From Zeus faber (lineage: Eukaryota > Chordata > Actinopteri > Zeiformes > Zeidae): a DNA stretch of 64,000 bases. This document shows, in pieces, positions 24,771-34,427 of this stretch. The first letter of the stretch is position 1. Each line of letters starts with the position of its first letter. Position numbers and translations under genes: made by a program. The notes below the pieces were generated by a model. The model was not told the origin of the DNA. It did not search any database and saw only the letters and a list, made by a program, of their open reading frames with translations. The DNA lies in the NCBI GenBank assembly GCA_960531495.1, contig OY482848.1:19992397-20056396 (forward strand), written 5' to 3'.

Positions 24771-25099
24771 TTTTGAGTCAATTCCCCTGGCCAGGGTTAT
24801 TTCCTCTTTGTTTTTCCTACCTAGATTTGACTATATTATATTTTCATTTGGCCAACTTTCACGCAGCATTTAATGTACACATGTCTTACTGATAAAGGAG
24901 ATGTCTTCGGGCCCTGTCTTCGTTAATCTTGCATGGTTATTTAATAACTTTTGGTTACTAGTTCTGCCATTCTACAATTACCATTTACTTAAACTTTCTC
25001 CATTTCTATTCTCTATTTCAACTTAATTCTCTTTTTCTTCGTTTATTATTCTCTTATTCCCCTTATTTACGTCTTTTACAACTTAATAAACCCAGATTT

Positions 25100-26250
25100 A
25101 GACGGAAACTCACTTCAAGAAGTCCACCATCATTCCTGTCCCGAAGATCGCCTCTCCAGCCTGCTTGAATGACTACCGTCCAGTGGCCCTCACCTCGGTG
25201 GTCATGAAGTGCTTCGAGAGGCTGATTAAGGATTAAATCTGCGCCTCCCTCACCAGCACCTTGGACCTGCTGCAGTTCGCATACCGGCCGAACAGATCTA
25301 TGGACGATGCGGTCTCCCAGGTATTAAACACCACGCTCACGCACCTTGATGGCTGGAAGGGGCTCTATATGAGATTTTTGTTCATTGATTATAGTTTGAC
25401 TTTCAATACCATAGTCGCCACCAGACTGGCTGTCAAGCTGTGGGAGCTAGGACTGAGCACCCCGCTGTGCGCCTGGATCCTGGACTTCCTCACAGCCCGG
25501 CCCCAGGTGGTTGAGTGGGGAGGCACACGTCCAGCTCCCTCACGCTGAACACAGGATCCCCCAGGGCTGCGTCCTCAGCCCCCTACTGTACTCCCTGTAC
25601 ACACATGACTGTGTGGCCAGGTCCAGCTCCAACACCATCATCAAGTTTGCCGACGACACCGTCGTGGTGGGCCAGATCACCGATGACGATGAGAGCCCTA
25701 CCGCGAGGAAGTGGCTGACCTGTCACTCTGGTGCCAGGACAACAGCCTCCACCTGAATGTCAGCAAAACAAAGCAGCTGATTGTGGACTTCAGGAGGGGA
25801 TTACAACCGAGGATGCACGCGCCGTTGGTGATTAATGGCACTTCTGTCGACAGGATGAGCAGCTTCAAGTACCTGGGAGTCCACATGACGGAGGATTTAA
25901 CATGGACTTTACATACAGACACTCTGGTGGGAAAGGCGAGGCAGCATCTTTACCACCTCAGGCAGCTAAAGAAATTCAGGGTATCGGAGGGGATCCTCAA
26001 GTCCTTCTACTCTGGCGTGGTGGAGAGCATCCTGACAGGCAACATCATTGCTGGTTTGGGAACTGTACTGCTCAGGACAGGTGGGCCCTGCAGAGGGTGG
26101 TGCGTTCAGCCCAATGTACCAGTGGAACCACCCTCCCCTCCCTGAAGGACTTATACACTAGGAGGTGTAGTAGCAGAGCCCGCAGGATCACGAAGGATCC
26201 TCACCACCCCAACAACGGACTGTTGCAGCTGCTGTGGTCGGTCATACTGT
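25100..26250 (+). pseudogene. 5'-truncated L2-like LINE reverse transcriptase
   Basis: Homology begins inside the reverse-transcriptase domain ([20 protein letters not shown]). It continues through QFAYRPNRSMDDAV, FIDYSLTFNTI and QGCVLSPLLYSLY to the catalytic FADD motif, followed by SFKYLGVHMTEDL. Frameshifts near 25510 and 25700 and an in-frame stop near 25235 break it into pieces. The order fits the CR1/L2 clade of non-LTR retrotransposons, and the 5' truncation is typical of LINE insertion. Confidence 0.88.
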
Positions 26251-26324
26251 ATTACTGTTGTTTCAGTATTCCGGTCTGCCTCCGATTGGAAAACCACCTA
26301 CATTGTCACAAATCAAATCCTATA

Positions 26325-26480
26325 AATAAGGCTACTGGTACTGCATCCCTTTTCCACCAAGGCATTTCAAGGGCCCGTTCAGAGCCGGTGCCAAATCTCA
26401 AACCAGTTGTTTCGCGTTTCGACGGCAAAATAACTGGCTCTCGGCCAGGGAAACCAGTTCCATCATGTCTGACGGGCGGT
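26325..26480 (+). mobile_element. Non-autonomous DNA-transposon fragment (hAT-like?)
   Basis: It has CTGGTACTGCATCCCTTTTCC and ACCAGTTGTTTCGCGTTTCG segments, a recurrent fish repeat type with nearly palindromic CCAGT..ACTGG words. No target duplication was assigned, so the class is tentative. Confidence 0.4.
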
Positions 26481-26499
26481 GTATCATATGAAGGTATAA

Positions 26500-27260
26500 G
26501 GATGCCCCTCATCAAAACAATGGCTGTGATGTGTGTTTATTTATTAAAATATTGTTGTTTCTGTTTTGGAAATATGTGTGCTCTGTCTTCGAGAATAGAA
26601 TATGTGTTCTTCTTTTTCGTTTATTACCTTTCTTTTACCAGGTTAATCTCAGCGAGCTTGAACATTTTTATATTTTTAAAGAGAGACGTGCTCTTGACAC
26701 CAGGAAATGGAGTTACAGCATAGACACATGGTTCAAAACATTAATATAATCGGTGAGACGAGACAGAGATAATGTGAAGGATAAGAATCTAAGGGTTTAA
26801 ATGTTTAAATGATTTAAATGTTGTTAAATGACCTCGATTTCTTTCACCTTGGCTTTCACGGACACAAACTCCCACTAAATGCACTTCTTCTTGGTCCAAG
26901 CTGAGGGGCCAGAGGCTGTGCCCTGATAACAAAATCTCAAAGTGGCCATCTTACATAAAATTGTGGAACGACAACAATGACAACAGAATTTACATTTACC
27001 TTAATTTCCATTTACTAATTCTAAAGCCTCGTCACTGCCACACCATGCTGTCTTTGTGTCATCCAGCAGGGCAGCTTATTTCCTTCTTCTCAGGCCTGTA
27101 AGCTTTGTAAAGCTTGTCAATAATGAAATCTGCATTCTTGACAGCAGGTGTATTACAAACATAACAAGGTGTCACACTTGGGTGACTTCGAAGAAAGACA
27201 TCGTCTTGTGTTCTTTGCGGAAAAAAACAGTAGAAACCTGTTTTTTACGTCAATGGCAGT
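26500..27260. other. Intergenic, no recognisable gene
   Basis: Only short unsupported reading frames occur here. Sequence near 27040-27260 is the upstream flank of the TATA-driven gene that follows. Confidence 0.5.
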
Positions 27261-27273
27261 GCCGTGTTTGCAC

Positions 27274-27280
27274 TATAAAA
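27274..27280 (+). promoter_or_regulatory. TATA box of the Ala-Thr repeat gene
   Basis: CTATAAAAG lies about 30 bp before the presumed transcription start near 27305. A non-coding first exon then runs to 27396, ending in the strong donor GTAAGT at 27397. Confidence 0.65.
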
Positions 27281-27560
27281 GTTGTGTCTTCTAGTGAGTA
27301 AGTGAAGAAGTCTTCTCCTGAGAGCGGGAATTACTTAGTGAACTGAAATTCTACGGAGAGCCACGCTGAGCACCGCAGCACAATCCAGAAACAACTGTAA
27401 GTTCAACTCCGTATACCTAATGACAATTAAGTTATGATTCATCATTTTTACATTTGATGTATTTTTCATTTCAACGCCTTTGACAGCTTCTTAATTTAAA
27501 TAATTGTTTTCTTAAAACGAGAATTACTGACGCGATCTTTTCTCCTCTTTCAGAGATAAC

Positions 27561-28342
27561 ATGCATTACAGTAAGATGCTTCTAATAATCCTGATACCTC
27601 TTCTGCTCCTTGGTAAGTTGAATATTTCAATAATTATGCAGTCTGTCCTGACCACACTGTAAAAAGAACACTAGTCACACTATCCAAAACTGTATCTTCA
27701 CTCTCTCTACGATTCACAGCATCGGCAGAAGCACAGACCACAGCAGGCGCCACCACCGCCGCGGCCACCACCGCCGCGGCCACCACCGCCGCGGCCACCA
27801 CCGCCGCGGCCACCACCGCAGCCGCCACCACCGCCGCCGCCACCACCGCCGCCGCCACCACCGCCGCAGCCACCACCGCCGCCGGCACCACCGCCGCCGG
27901 CGCCACCACCGCCGCCGCCACCACCGCCGCAGCCACCACCGCCGCAGCCACCACCGCCGCCGGCACCACCGCCGCCGGCACCACCGCCGCCGCCGGCACC
28001 ACCGCCGCCGCCGGCACCACCGCCGCCGCCGGCACCACCGCCGCCACCACCGCCGCCGCCACCACCGCCGCCGCCACCACCGCAGCCGCCACCACCGCCG
28101 CCGCCACCACCGCCGCCGCCACCACCGCCGCCGGCACCACCGCAGCCGCCACCACCGCAGCCGCCACCACCGCCGCGGCCACCACCGCAGCGGCCACCAC
28201 CGCCGCACCCACCACCGCCGCACCCACCACCGCCGCCGCCACTACAACCAGCACCGCTGCTGCGTCCACCAGGACAATGATGGAGACCGTGGCGATGATC
28301 TGCATGGCCCTGGCAGCACAATTTCTCCAAATCAGCGGCTAG
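27561..28342 (+). CDS. Secreted or GPI-anchored Ala-Thr repeat glycoprotein
   Basis: Coding exons are 27561-27612 and 27720-28342, after a non-coding exon ending at 27396. The introns (27397-27553, 27613-27719) are GT-AG. Together they give 224 residues. Residues 1-18 (MHYSKMLLIILIPLLLLG) plus ASAEA form a clear signal peptide with an A-x-A cleavage site. From there to about residue 195 the protein is almost only Ala and Thr, with some Gly: about 33 Thr-Thr pairs, mostly spaced five residues apart (AAATT). A few Gly replace Ala, and two Pro appear near the end. The C-terminus (TMMETVAMICMALAAQFLQISG) is hydrophobic to near the stop, as in GPI-attachment signals. The layout resembles CD24-like or CD52-like sialomucins, and the composition recalls antifreeze glycoproteins, but the AAATT unit matches neither exactly. 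No family is recognised. The Thr residues are likely O-glycosylated (inference). Confidence 0.72.
27746..28250 (+). repeat. 15-bp GC-rich coding repeat (GCC GCC GCC ACC ACC)
   Basis: The unit encodes Ala3-Thr2. Third positions vary (GCG, GCA, GGC), and three consecutive units at about 27976-28035 are 18 bp because of an extra Ala/Gly codon. The GC content far exceeds the flanks. Every reading frame is open on both strands, so antisense frames here are spurious. Confidence 0.92.
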
Positions 28343-28692
28343 CGGCTCCTCGAGAAGCTGCTAAAAAGAGACTCATGTTCTTATTTATCTTAGAATTAAA
28401 TATATTGGATGGGTTTCCTCTGTAAAAGTGAGTATCATGAGGCCTGAATCTGAAATCTGAATCTTTTCCAAGTTGGTAGTTATTGTACCTAGGTATATAT
28501 AGCATATAGCCATATGTGATATGAAAAATATGTAATAATTTAGCAAACTGTAACACTGGGTCATGATGTGTGTGACATGTTAAGCCTGCCTGAAGCTGAT
28601 TCCATAATAAGTATGATGGAGTTTGAAGCGATGTGTTGATTGGTTTGGATATCTAAATGGTACAGCTCTTTGCTCTTGAACAGTTATATTTT

Positions 28693-28698
28693 AATAAA
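28693..28698 (+). promoter_or_regulatory. Polyadenylation signal AATAAA (Ala-Thr gene)
   Basis: TTTTAATAAAAG sits 350 nt after the stop codon at 28340-28342 and closes a compact transcription unit of about 1.4 kb. Confidence 0.65.
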
Positions 28699-29342
28699 AG
28701 TTTCCGTAACTCAAAAGAACACTGGTTTTCTGTTTTATTATTGATTTACAGGGTTACCTCCTAAAAGTCAAACTTGGGGTATTTCGCACCAAACTTGTGA
28801 TGTTATTCCAAGTGAAATGGTTTTCTTAGCAACTGCTCAGCATGCATGTTATTTACATGAAAACATCTATACTTGCACTTTCGCAACTAGGAGACAAATA
28901 TTCTTTAGAAACCTTCTGCAAAGCAAATATGAAATGTAATCAGGCGATTGTTATCAAGCAAACATTTAACACATAGTGTGCACCAAAATAAAGCAACAAT
29001 TGAAAAATGATGCCTAACTTATTCATACATAACTACGAAATGCAAATAATTGCATTCACAATTTTTTTTAGATTAAAATTTTGCAACTTCTCTCAAATGG
29101 CTGGAAGAATTAAAAAAAAAAAAAAGAAGACTGTTGATCCTGCTGACCCTCCTACGTACAGGTTTGGGTCTTTAAATGCCAACCCAACCTTACTCTGACA
29201 GTTGAACAAATGAGGGATGTCATGATTAACAAGTAAGAATGGATTGTTTTTTTCCAGTTAGGCGTGAAGTCACGCATTAAAAATTACTTTGTTGACTTTA
29301 AGGTGAGACAGTTTAGCCACACCTGAGTGACTCAATACCCTT

Positions 29343-29760
29343 CTAAAACACACCATACTGTGACCCAAAAAATGCTCCATTGTCACTATTTAGATTCATA
29401 GAAATCGACGTAGAACATAGACATAGAACACGACCAGACCAGGGTATGTGGGGCAGGGGGGGGTGAATGGCTCGGGTTAGACATGCTTGGATGACTCGCA
29501 CCCCACACCCCGCAATTTTTGTCGCAAACACAAAAATAGCGCACATGGGGCTCTGCCTGCTTACCCGATGGGCAGGCGTTTCTTGTAGGGTGTCGTCTGT
29601 GCTTGGGCGCCTGCAGCGCGGGTTCTGCATTTGCCGTTGCGTCTTATGCCTACCCATGGGGGCAGGTTGTATGTGTGCGCTTCAGGGGTGCGCTGGGGTG
29701 TGCTTTTTGGGACGGGTTCGTGCACCTTGGGGCATGAGTGAGGGGTCAAGTACATGTTGT
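29343..29760 (-). repeat. Interspersed repeat family R, copy 3 (reverse)
   Basis: The reverse strand matches the 3' half of the copy at 16016-17055 (AGGCANAAGACNCA, CAGAACCCG, AAGCACNGA) at roughly 70% identity by eye. Flanking 28720-29340 and 29770-30650 show no gene. Confidence 0.6.
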
Positions 29761-30654
29761 CTGTTTCTGTGTTTATCTGTCCCCTCGTGATGATTCTCCC
29801 CCTCCTGGAGAAGTAATGATGATTCGTTTTTATTGGGGATCATTAGCAGATCAAAACATGGTAAGATTGTTCTCCAAAGAGGTGGCGGTCATAATTTATA
29901 ATATAAATGCTGTACTCTTGTCATCTCACAGGTCATCCAAAGGACAGAGTTATTGTAAGCGGTTCTTGATGATTCACAAAAGAGTGGCTTTGCAGGTTTA
30001 GTATTTGAACTCCACTTGCAGATGAACTCTCTCTTGGATGCAATGGCATACAAATACCTTGTGTATGCCCAGCCTGCTGCCAGCACAGTCAGGATAGTGA
30101 GCCGTTTTGCCCACTGTCCCACGGGAGAAGTAGAGTTGGCATCAACATGTTGTAACCGACTCTTTGTCTACACCTCCAGAATTTGAGGCGTTTCACATGA
30201 GGGAGGTTTATTTCTGGGCGTTACTGGATGTATCTTGATTAATGTTGGGGCCGCACTAGAAGTGGAAAGGAAGTTCTGCAGCACATATTTTTGCCGCACG
30301 GCAGTCACAGCTTTGGTCAATGGAATGCAATAGATCCACATGCCACTACCCTAATTTCAACAACGTATTTAATACATTTGTGGGTGTGCTGACAAGTAAA
30401 GCCAAACGTCAACATGATGGTTCCTTTTGGCCCATTGTTTTTTTCAGAAAGGTGACTCAAGTTTCGTCCAGCCATTTCAAAATGTTGTATGGTGGCTTTG
30501 CAATGCAGGCGACAATGCCAACATGCCGAGCACAGTGGATTGCTTGTGTCCCTTAGAAAATTGATGATGTAAATGGTCACTTGGAGAATAACGCACAATA
30601 CCTTCACACCAGCACCAGCTCCATGGCAAAGAAACTACAGATTTAGGGTTAAAT

Positions 30655-30865
30655 CGGGGGATGGTGGCTCAGGCGGTAGAGCTGGTGGTCTAGTGATCTA
30701 AAGGTTGCTGGTTCGATCCCAGGCTCCTCCTGCTAGCATGCTGTAGTGTCCTTGAGCAAGACAATTAACCCCTAATTGCTCCTGATGGCTGCGTCCGTCG
30801 GTGTTTGAACAATTGTAAGTCGCTTTGGATAAAAGCGTCTGCTAAACGACTAAATGTAAATTTCA
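30655..30865 (+). mobile_element. tRNA-derived SINE (V-SINE-like)
   Basis: The head has an A-box-like GTGGCTCAGGCGGTAGAGC and a B box GGTTCGATCCC at 30710-30720. The tail has TAAGTCGCTTTGGATAAAAG followed by CGTCTGCTAAACGACTAAAT, the conserved 3' block seen in many fish SINEs. It does not fold as a functional tRNA. Confidence 0.85.
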
Positions 30866-30869
30866 TATA

Positions 30870-31850
30870 CACTATACATGACATACAATATACGTGAGTA
30901 TGCTTCTGCGCCTACATTGATATGGTAAAAGTGGTGAATAAGGTGCATGAGTAATTGCTTTTGCTAATGATCGAGAACAAGCATTATCTAGTTAGTGCTT
31001 CTTAATTCTAAATAATTGCCTATTTTTGTAAGTGTCAGTGAATCTGGAGTTTTGTCTTTTGCCATCCACACTCAGCTTTCTGGCACTCCTGTTTCCAGGT
31101 TTGTACAGATAAGGCATTTCTCCATGGGGCTTTCCAAGAGCGTCACATCAGCGTCACATCAGCGTCACGTTGCCGTCGCATCTACGCTTCAGATTCGCCG
31201 CCATGTAAATCAATGCTACCATTCACACCAGGTGCACAACTACACATCGGGTGCCTTGTGTCGTGCCGCGAGGCTCCCAGACCCCTTGCATTGAGAATAC
31301 ACCATTGCAAAACCTTTAGGTTGCTTGTCTCAGCTGTAATTGTGTCAAACCCCTGATCCTCATGTTCTTGACGATAACTCTGACTATAACGATTTAGTGG
31401 ATGAATTTGTTTGTTTTTTTTGCTTCTGGTTGTGTTAACCAGTGATTATTGACTTTGTATATACAGTATATTGCGTATAAGCAGTTGAAGAAAACAAGTT
31501 TTCATGTGATGTTGTCATCCTCAGAGGAGCAGTAAATCCAGTCTCCTCTTCCGTTTCTACATACTTTATGGCCCTTCCCATCAAGCTACAGCCTTTTGTT
31601 ATCAACACCTTCAATAGACCAAAAATCACGATATCATCTAGTCGCATGGGCACATTCCATCCTTAATGCCCTGACCTCTGTTACAAAGGCTAAAAGTATG
31701 TTGATGGATAGTTTTGGTTGCCTGGATATTGGTAAACTCAAAACTGAAATTCAACACCAATCAAAAATACCATTTTAGTAAATAATGCATGTAGGTCTTT
31801 TAAAAAAATATAGCCAAGTAGAAAGATATTTGTTTCGGAATATAGTAATG
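30870..31850. other. Intergenic, no recognisable gene
   Basis: Short frames only. A triplicated GCGTCACATCA/GCGTCACGTTG run at 31139-31175 is the only local structure noticed. Confidence 0.5.
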
Positions 31851-32083
31851 TGAAGGTATATGTCCCCAAGATGGAATTTCATGAGAAAAGCACAAATAAA
31901 CAATAGCTGAGTAAAAGCAGTCAACTTTTACGTCACGGAACTTGGAACACGGAAGGTGTTGCCGTATCAGTGGGCAGCAGGTGACTTGGTTCCTGTTCAA
32001 CTAGTATAAATTCTCTGTTCAACTTCCTTTAACTTGAATGGTACACATTTCCGCCATATCTTTGCAATTTCTATAAGGATTCA
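31851..32083. repeat. Segmental repeat A, left copy
   Basis: It is near-identical in long blocks to 33687-33842: GTCCCCAAGNTGGAATTTCAT, AACTTTTACGTCAC and GCAGGTGACTTGGTTCCTG. The two copies flank the duplicated ccdc86 exon. Confidence 0.85.
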
Positions 32084-32086
32084 TGA

Positions 32087-32555
32087 CAGTGTGTGTACTA
32101 ATGGCAGATCATTTTAAGTACAGGAATATTAGGCTGGGTGGAATATTAAGCTGTTTTAGCACGGTAAAATATTATAGCTATATAGATGAGCATACAAAAA
32201 ATAAGTTTTCAGATACATGAGCAGCATGAATTAAAAATATAGAATTTAGGCCAGATTTTTTTGAATAACCCAGAATATCTTTATCGTCATCGGGTGAACT
32301 ATTTAAATCCTGCGTACCAAATATAGTCGCTGACAGACAATTTCTACTGAATCGTTGTATTATGTTAACTCTCCCTCCACTGGTCACCCTGATCACTGCC
32401 TTGCCCTCTGGCTTTCAGTTTTGGGCTGTGACTTTTGCAGCATAGCCAATGTGTCCCTCTTCTCGATCTTCCTCAGGTGCTTTTTCTTCATTCTCTTTAT
32501 CTTGGCTGTGTTGCGGGTCTGTGAGGGAAACCCTCGCTGGTCTCACGATGTCAGA
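32087..32555 (-). pseudogene. Duplicated 3' end of ccdc86
   Basis: Sequence from 32087 matches 40890 onwards, including intergenic DNA, and carries a copy of the last ccdc86 exon at 32518-32393. That copy keeps its splice acceptor, reading frame and stop, with changes such as ATC to ACC at the first codon. No other ccdc86 exon is present, so it cannot make the protein on its own. Homology resumes after the hAT element, at about 33450-33690 versus 41580-41800, so the duplication predates the insertion. Confidence 0.9.
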
Positions 32556-32556
32556 C

Positions 32557-33431
32557 CAGCAATTCCCAACCTATGGGCCTATGAGGGTATTGCAAGTGGG
32601 CTGCAAAAATCAAGTTCAAGTTCAAGAGATTATTTGTCACATACATATACAGTACATACGGTCATACATATATTCATGGGCAAAACACGGTTCGGAGAAA
32701 GTATAGCGCTAAATATTTATCATTGGGATTTTTTTGGACAGGCACGGAAGATGAACCGTTACCACTGTGCGTGGTGTGATCCGAGATTTTATCAAAGGAA
32801 GCTCTGAAGCCATGGAGACTGCGCCGTCACCTCGAGACAGAACACCAGCAGTACATGTCCAAGCCACTTGAATTTTTCGATAATAAACTCAAGGAGTATC
32901 AGGGCAAGAAGAAAGTGATCCAAACGTCATGCATTTGCACTGAGAACGCAAATCCCGATCTGTCCAACAGAGCTGTGCAATTTGTGATGCCTTTCCCGAC
33001 GACGTATCTGTGAGACTGGCTTTTCAGTGTTTGTGCCATTGAAGACGAAATACAGGAATAAACCGATTGTTGAGCCAGATCTTGGCCTGAGACTGTCGTC
33101 CCTTAAGCCAGACATCAAGCATCTGGTGTCTGCCACGCAACATCAGCCTTCTCATGAGGGGAGTTCATATTAATGTGCTCCTGTTATTGTTGGTTTTACA
33201 TTACGAACGTGACACGAAAGTTCCATAGATATGAGGTTATTTTTAACCCACCTCTTTTTTTGTTTTACCGCTACTGGACTGTACGTATGACAATGCATAT
33301 GATTGTTAAAATATACGTCCTCTGAGAACACACTGTTTGGCTCCCGTATTACTTCTGGTCGGATGTGGTGCGGCCAACACTTTTTCAGATTTTCAAGTGG
33401 GCCGTGAGTCGAAAAAGGTTGGGAACTGCTG
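32557..33431 (+). mobile_element. hAT element with internally deleted BED-type transposase
   Basis: Inverted ends CAGCAATTCCCAACCT and AGGTTGGGAACTGCTG are flanked by 8-bp duplications TGTCAGAC and TGTTAGAC (one mismatch), as expected of hAT. Inside, a BED zinc-finger region (YHCAWCDPRFY, then LRRHLETEHQQYMSKPLEFF) passes almost directly into a C-terminal dimerisation-like end, so the catalytic middle is gone. Several stops are present. It resembles ZBED/FAM200-type transposases. It lies in the duplicated ccdc86 segment. Confidence 0.88.
32608..32690 (+). mobile_element. Short retroelement fragment, family E
   Basis: TCAAGTTCAAGAGATTATTT with GTCACATACATATACAGTAC and ACGGTCATACATA is shared with 38087-38200 and, reversed, 42500-42645. 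It is nested inside the hAT element. Confidence 0.6.
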
Positions 33432-33686
33432 TGTTAGACTAACTAGCTGTGTTAGACTAAGTGCTGAAACGGCAGAATTTGTTTGGTGGTTAGGGTACTA
33501 AACATCTTCTATTGGTCAGATGTGGCATTCATAACTATGCTTCTTGTTCCCGTGTTTTTTGACAATTTGCAGACTTGGCAAAAAAAATAAAACCTAGAAG
33601 CACTTATTAAAACCATTTAATATTTGTAACAGCTAGTTCTCAATCCTTTCTTTTAAGAAGAATGTTGTTATGGTCCACACATTTCT

Positions 33687-33842
33687 GAGTATAGGTCCCC
33701 AAGGTGGAATTTCATAAGAAAAGCCAAAATACACAATAGCCGAGTAAAAGCAATCAACTTTTACGTCACAGCAATGAAAGTGTTGCTATATCAAAGGGCA
33801 GCAGGTGACTTGGTTCCTGTTCAACTAATATAAATTCTCTAA
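33687..33842. repeat. Segmental repeat A, right copy
   Basis: Direct-repeat partner of 31851-32083. Weaker similarity continues to about 33990 (TTTGCAATTTCTNTAAGGA). The stretch 33850-34420 otherwise holds only 3' flank of the serpin gene. Confidence 0.8.
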
Positions 33843-34427
33843 CATACGTACACCACTGACCTATGAACGGGTGTTTACAGAGCTGTACACACCCTGCTAC
33901 TTGCCAGTAATCTACATTGAAGGGATTCCACTTCCTTCAATCGGAATGTTACAGATTTGCACCATAGTTTTGCAATTTCTGTAAGGACTCATTCAAATCA
34001 ACCGCATGTATATATGTGCAGACTGAAATTGTGCTTATGTCAATGTGCAGATGATGAAAAAACCTTTACTAGTTGTGTTCAGCTTTAAATGTCTTGTGAC
34101 AGACACCCTTGTATTTCACCCTGTTATGGTTTTTTATATCAACCATTTTGTTCATCATGTCCAGGGTTCTTGATTTTTTTTAACCTTATATCGGATCGTC
34201 TAAAAGTCATAGCCAGAGCCACTTCAACTTCCGTGTTGCGTTACTTTTGCTGGGATGGGTTGCACAGTTTTATTTTATTGTATTTATTTTAAATTTGGAA
34301 AGAAGAAAATGTTATCAATAGACTTGCACACTCGTAAGAAGAAGACAAGAAAATAAGACAACATCAAGGTACATTTTTAGAACTTTCTTTAATGTAAATT
34401 TAAAGCATCTATCTCTAACAGTGTGTT

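Noticed and set aside
27634..28330. Reverse-strand Ala/Val-, Gly- and Arg/Trp-rich frames
   Set aside because: They are antisense readings of the 15-bp GC repeat. The plus-strand frame has a signal peptide, splice sites, TATA box and polyadenylation signal.
27561..28342. Calling the Ala-Thr gene an antifreeze glycoprotein
   Set aside because: The unit is Ala3-Thr2 rather than Ala-Ala-Thr, there are no spacer cleavage sites between repeats, and it has a hydrophobic C-terminal tail. The resemblance is compositional only.
29467..29790. 107-residue plus-strand frame near 29.5 kb
   Set aside because: It overlaps the reverse copy of family R and shows no domain, signal or homologue pattern.
30655..30865. 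A tRNA gene at the B-box motif
   Set aside because: The arms do not pair and a conserved fish SINE tail follows; it is a tRNA-derived SINE.
32736..33170. A domesticated ZBED-type host gene
   Set aside because: Stops, a missing catalytic core and intact transposon ends with target duplications show a transposon copy, not a host gene.
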